Origin: CAISDA01 sp050258555
Lineage (GTDB): Bacteria > Bacteroidota > Ignavibacteria > UBA10030 > UBA8401
NCBI GenBank assembly: GCA_050258555.1
Contig: JBLMZA010000074.1
Location: 1 to 6,989, forward strand
Reading direction: 5' to 3'
Length of the DNA: 6,989 bases
The notes beneath the pieces are model-generated. The model did not search any database. It worked only from the letters and a program-made list of their open reading frames with translations, and had not been told where the DNA came from. Of this stretch, positions 6,261 to 6,989 are shown one piece after another. The translations under genes and the position numbers were made by a program. Each line of letters opens with the position of its first letter. Position 1 is the first letter of the stretch.

Positions 6261-6322
6261 CCCTGGCGCCGAGGGCATGTGTTCCGCTTTTTTTCGTTCA
6301 TCAGGCATTTTGCAGAGATTCC

Positions 6323-6989
6323 ATGCGACGAGTGTTCATTTTTTTCCTTCTTTCTTCCATCGCCATTGCCCAAACGCAGCAAAGCGGCACGAGTCCCGTC
6401 TTCAAACGCTTCCGCCCTCTTGTGCTCTACACGCCGTACGATGCCGTCGGCGCGCAGCTCTGGCAGGGATTCCAACTGATACAGAAGTCGAACGCCGGCG
6501 ACGCGCTGGCGCAGCACGAGCTCGGCATCCGCTATTTTACCGGGCAGGGATTTCCGCGCGACACGGCCAAGGCCGTCTATTGGATCAGAAAGGCGGCAGA
6601 GCAGGAGCTTCCGATAGCGCAGTACAATTACGGACTCTTTTTCAACAACGGCTGGGGCGTCGACTGGAATCCGTTCGAGGGATTCAAATACATCCGTCTG
6701 GCGGCCGATCAGCAGATGACCGAGGCCATTTTCCTTCTGGGGCTCACATACACCGACAACATGGTCGTCAACCGCGACATGGACAAGGCGTATCAGTTCG
6801 TGAAAATCGCCGCATCGCGCGACTATGCTCCGGCCAAAGAGGTGCTTGCGGAAATGGAGCGGCGCGGGCTCGGTCCGTCTTCCGCGAAAAATGCGCACAC
6901 GGCGCAGGCCGATACGTCATCGGCCGCGCGCTACCAGCCAGTGTTTCTTGACTTCGGAGAGACCAACGGCGGTCCCTCGAGCGAAGAGA
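6323..6989 (+). CDS. Exported Sel1-repeat (SLR/TPR-like) protein, C-terminus beyond window
   Basis: An ATG at 6323 opens a frame of 222 codons that runs off the right edge, so the gene is partial. Residues 1-16 are a signal peptide ('MRRVFIFFLLSSIAIA', cleavage before Gln17), which places the protein in the periplasm or envelope. Three Sel1-like repeats of about 36 residues follow. The first (about 61-96) has 'AQHELGIRYFTGQGFPRD...AVYWIRKAAEQ', the second (97-132) has 'AQYNYGLFFNNGWGVD...GFKYIRLAADQ', and the third (133-168) has 'AIFLLGLTYTDNMVVNRD...AYQFVKIAAS'. A fourth begins at 170. After 182 the chain is Ser/Ala/Gln-rich and then reads 'RYQPVFLDFGE', which may open another domain. Such solenoids scaffold protein-protein contacts; no partner can be named. 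There is no strong Shine-Dalgarno (GCAGAG about 6 nt upstream). The gene is divergent from the transporter operon, so coregulation is possible but not shown. Confidence 0.85.
   Translation, partial: MRRVFIFFLLSSIAIAQTQQSGTSPVFKRFRPLVLYTPYDAVGAQLWQGFQLIQKSNAGDALAQHELGIRYFTGQGFPRDTAKAVYWIRKAAEQELPIAQYNYGLFFNNGWGVDWNPFEGFKYIRLAADQQMTEAIFLLGLTYTDNMVVNRDMDKAYQFVKIAASRDYAPAKEVLAEMERRGLGPSSAKNAHTAQADTSSAARYQPVFLDFGETNGGPSSEE

Larger units (their letters stand above)
6026..6322. promoter_or_regulatory. Divergent intergenic region between transporter operon and Sel1-repeat gene
   Basis: This 297-bp stretch is the only large gap in the window. Its left half (about 6060-6190) is AT-rich against GC-rich coding DNA and contains candidate promoters for both directions. 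Its right half would be the Sel1-gene leader and is structured. Besides the elements listed separately, it holds a hairpin at 6132-6147 (GCCGGG against TTCGGC, loop AATA, with two G-U pairs), an inverted repeat at 6199-6216 (TTCAGGC against GTCTGAA, with one G-U pair) and two T-runs at 6255-6260 and 6288-6294. I see no convincing gene in it. The 80-codon minus-strand frame 6308-6066 lacks a ribosome site and gets its hydrophobic tail from AT-rich DNA. Confidence 0.6.

Noticed and set aside
6066..6308. An 80-codon minus-strand frame in the divergent region with a hydrophobic tail
   Set aside because: No Shine-Dalgarno precedes it, it crosses the CG run and the candidate promoters, and the hydrophobic tail is what AT-rich DNA gives by chance. 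A small membrane protein cannot be fully excluded.
6200..6898. A 232-codon minus-strand frame opposite the Sel1-repeat gene
   Set aside because: The plus strand shows a signal peptide and three Sel1 repeats in register; the antisense product has no domain and its start has no supporting site.

Overview
The window looks like bacterial chromosome from the Fibrobacterota-Chlorobiota-Bacteroidota (FCB) superphylum. The strongest clue is a type IX secretion (Por) C-terminal domain at the end of the epimerase-like protein. Its 'NFPNPFNPST' opening and 'SGIYLYTI' core are the style common in Ignavibacteria, Kapabacteria, Calditrichota and similar lineages rather than in classical Bacteroides. Coding DNA is GC-rich and the one sizeable intergenic region is AT-rich. 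Nothing resembles a phage, transposon, CRISPR array, tRNA or rRNA.

Layout. Five genes lie head to tail on the minus strand, read from right to left. They are a 12-TM major facilitator transporter resembling MFSD1 (6025-4745), an M29-type metalloaminopeptidase (4726-3761), a DinB-fold protein (3681-3181), a secreted AGE/cellobiose-2-epimerase-like (alpha/alpha)6 barrel with a type IX sorting domain (3184-1385), and a secreted calcineurin-like metallophosphoesterase fused to a PQQ/BamB-type beta-propeller (1378 to beyond position 1). Spacing is 18 nt, 79 nt, a 4-nt ATGA overlap and 6 nt, so one operon is likely. The 79-nt gap holds a hairpin that could separate two expression levels. A sixth gene, encoding a secreted Sel1-repeat protein, diverges on the plus strand from 6323 and runs off the right edge. 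Both edge genes are cut by the window, so neither has a stop codon inside it.

The 6026-6322 region between the transporter and the Sel1-repeat gene holds candidate divergent promoters with overlapping -10 boxes. To their right is a leader of about 210 nt for the Sel1 gene, with an 18-bp alternating purine-pyrimidine run containing (CG)6 and a terminator-like hairpin plus T6.

How the genes may work together (inference): the transporter and aminopeptidase form a plausible di/oligopeptide uptake-and-hydrolysis pair. The last two genes encode exported proteins, one likely to be a surface or extracellular sugar-active or (alpha/alpha)6 enzyme and the other a phosphoesterase with a propeller. The DinB-fold protein is cytoplasmic and translationally coupled to the exported barrel protein. 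I found no fully unprecedented system. The most notable points are the bacterial MFSD1-like transporter beside an aminopeptidase, the exported AGE-fold protein, the phosphoesterase-propeller fusion and the structured divergent leader.
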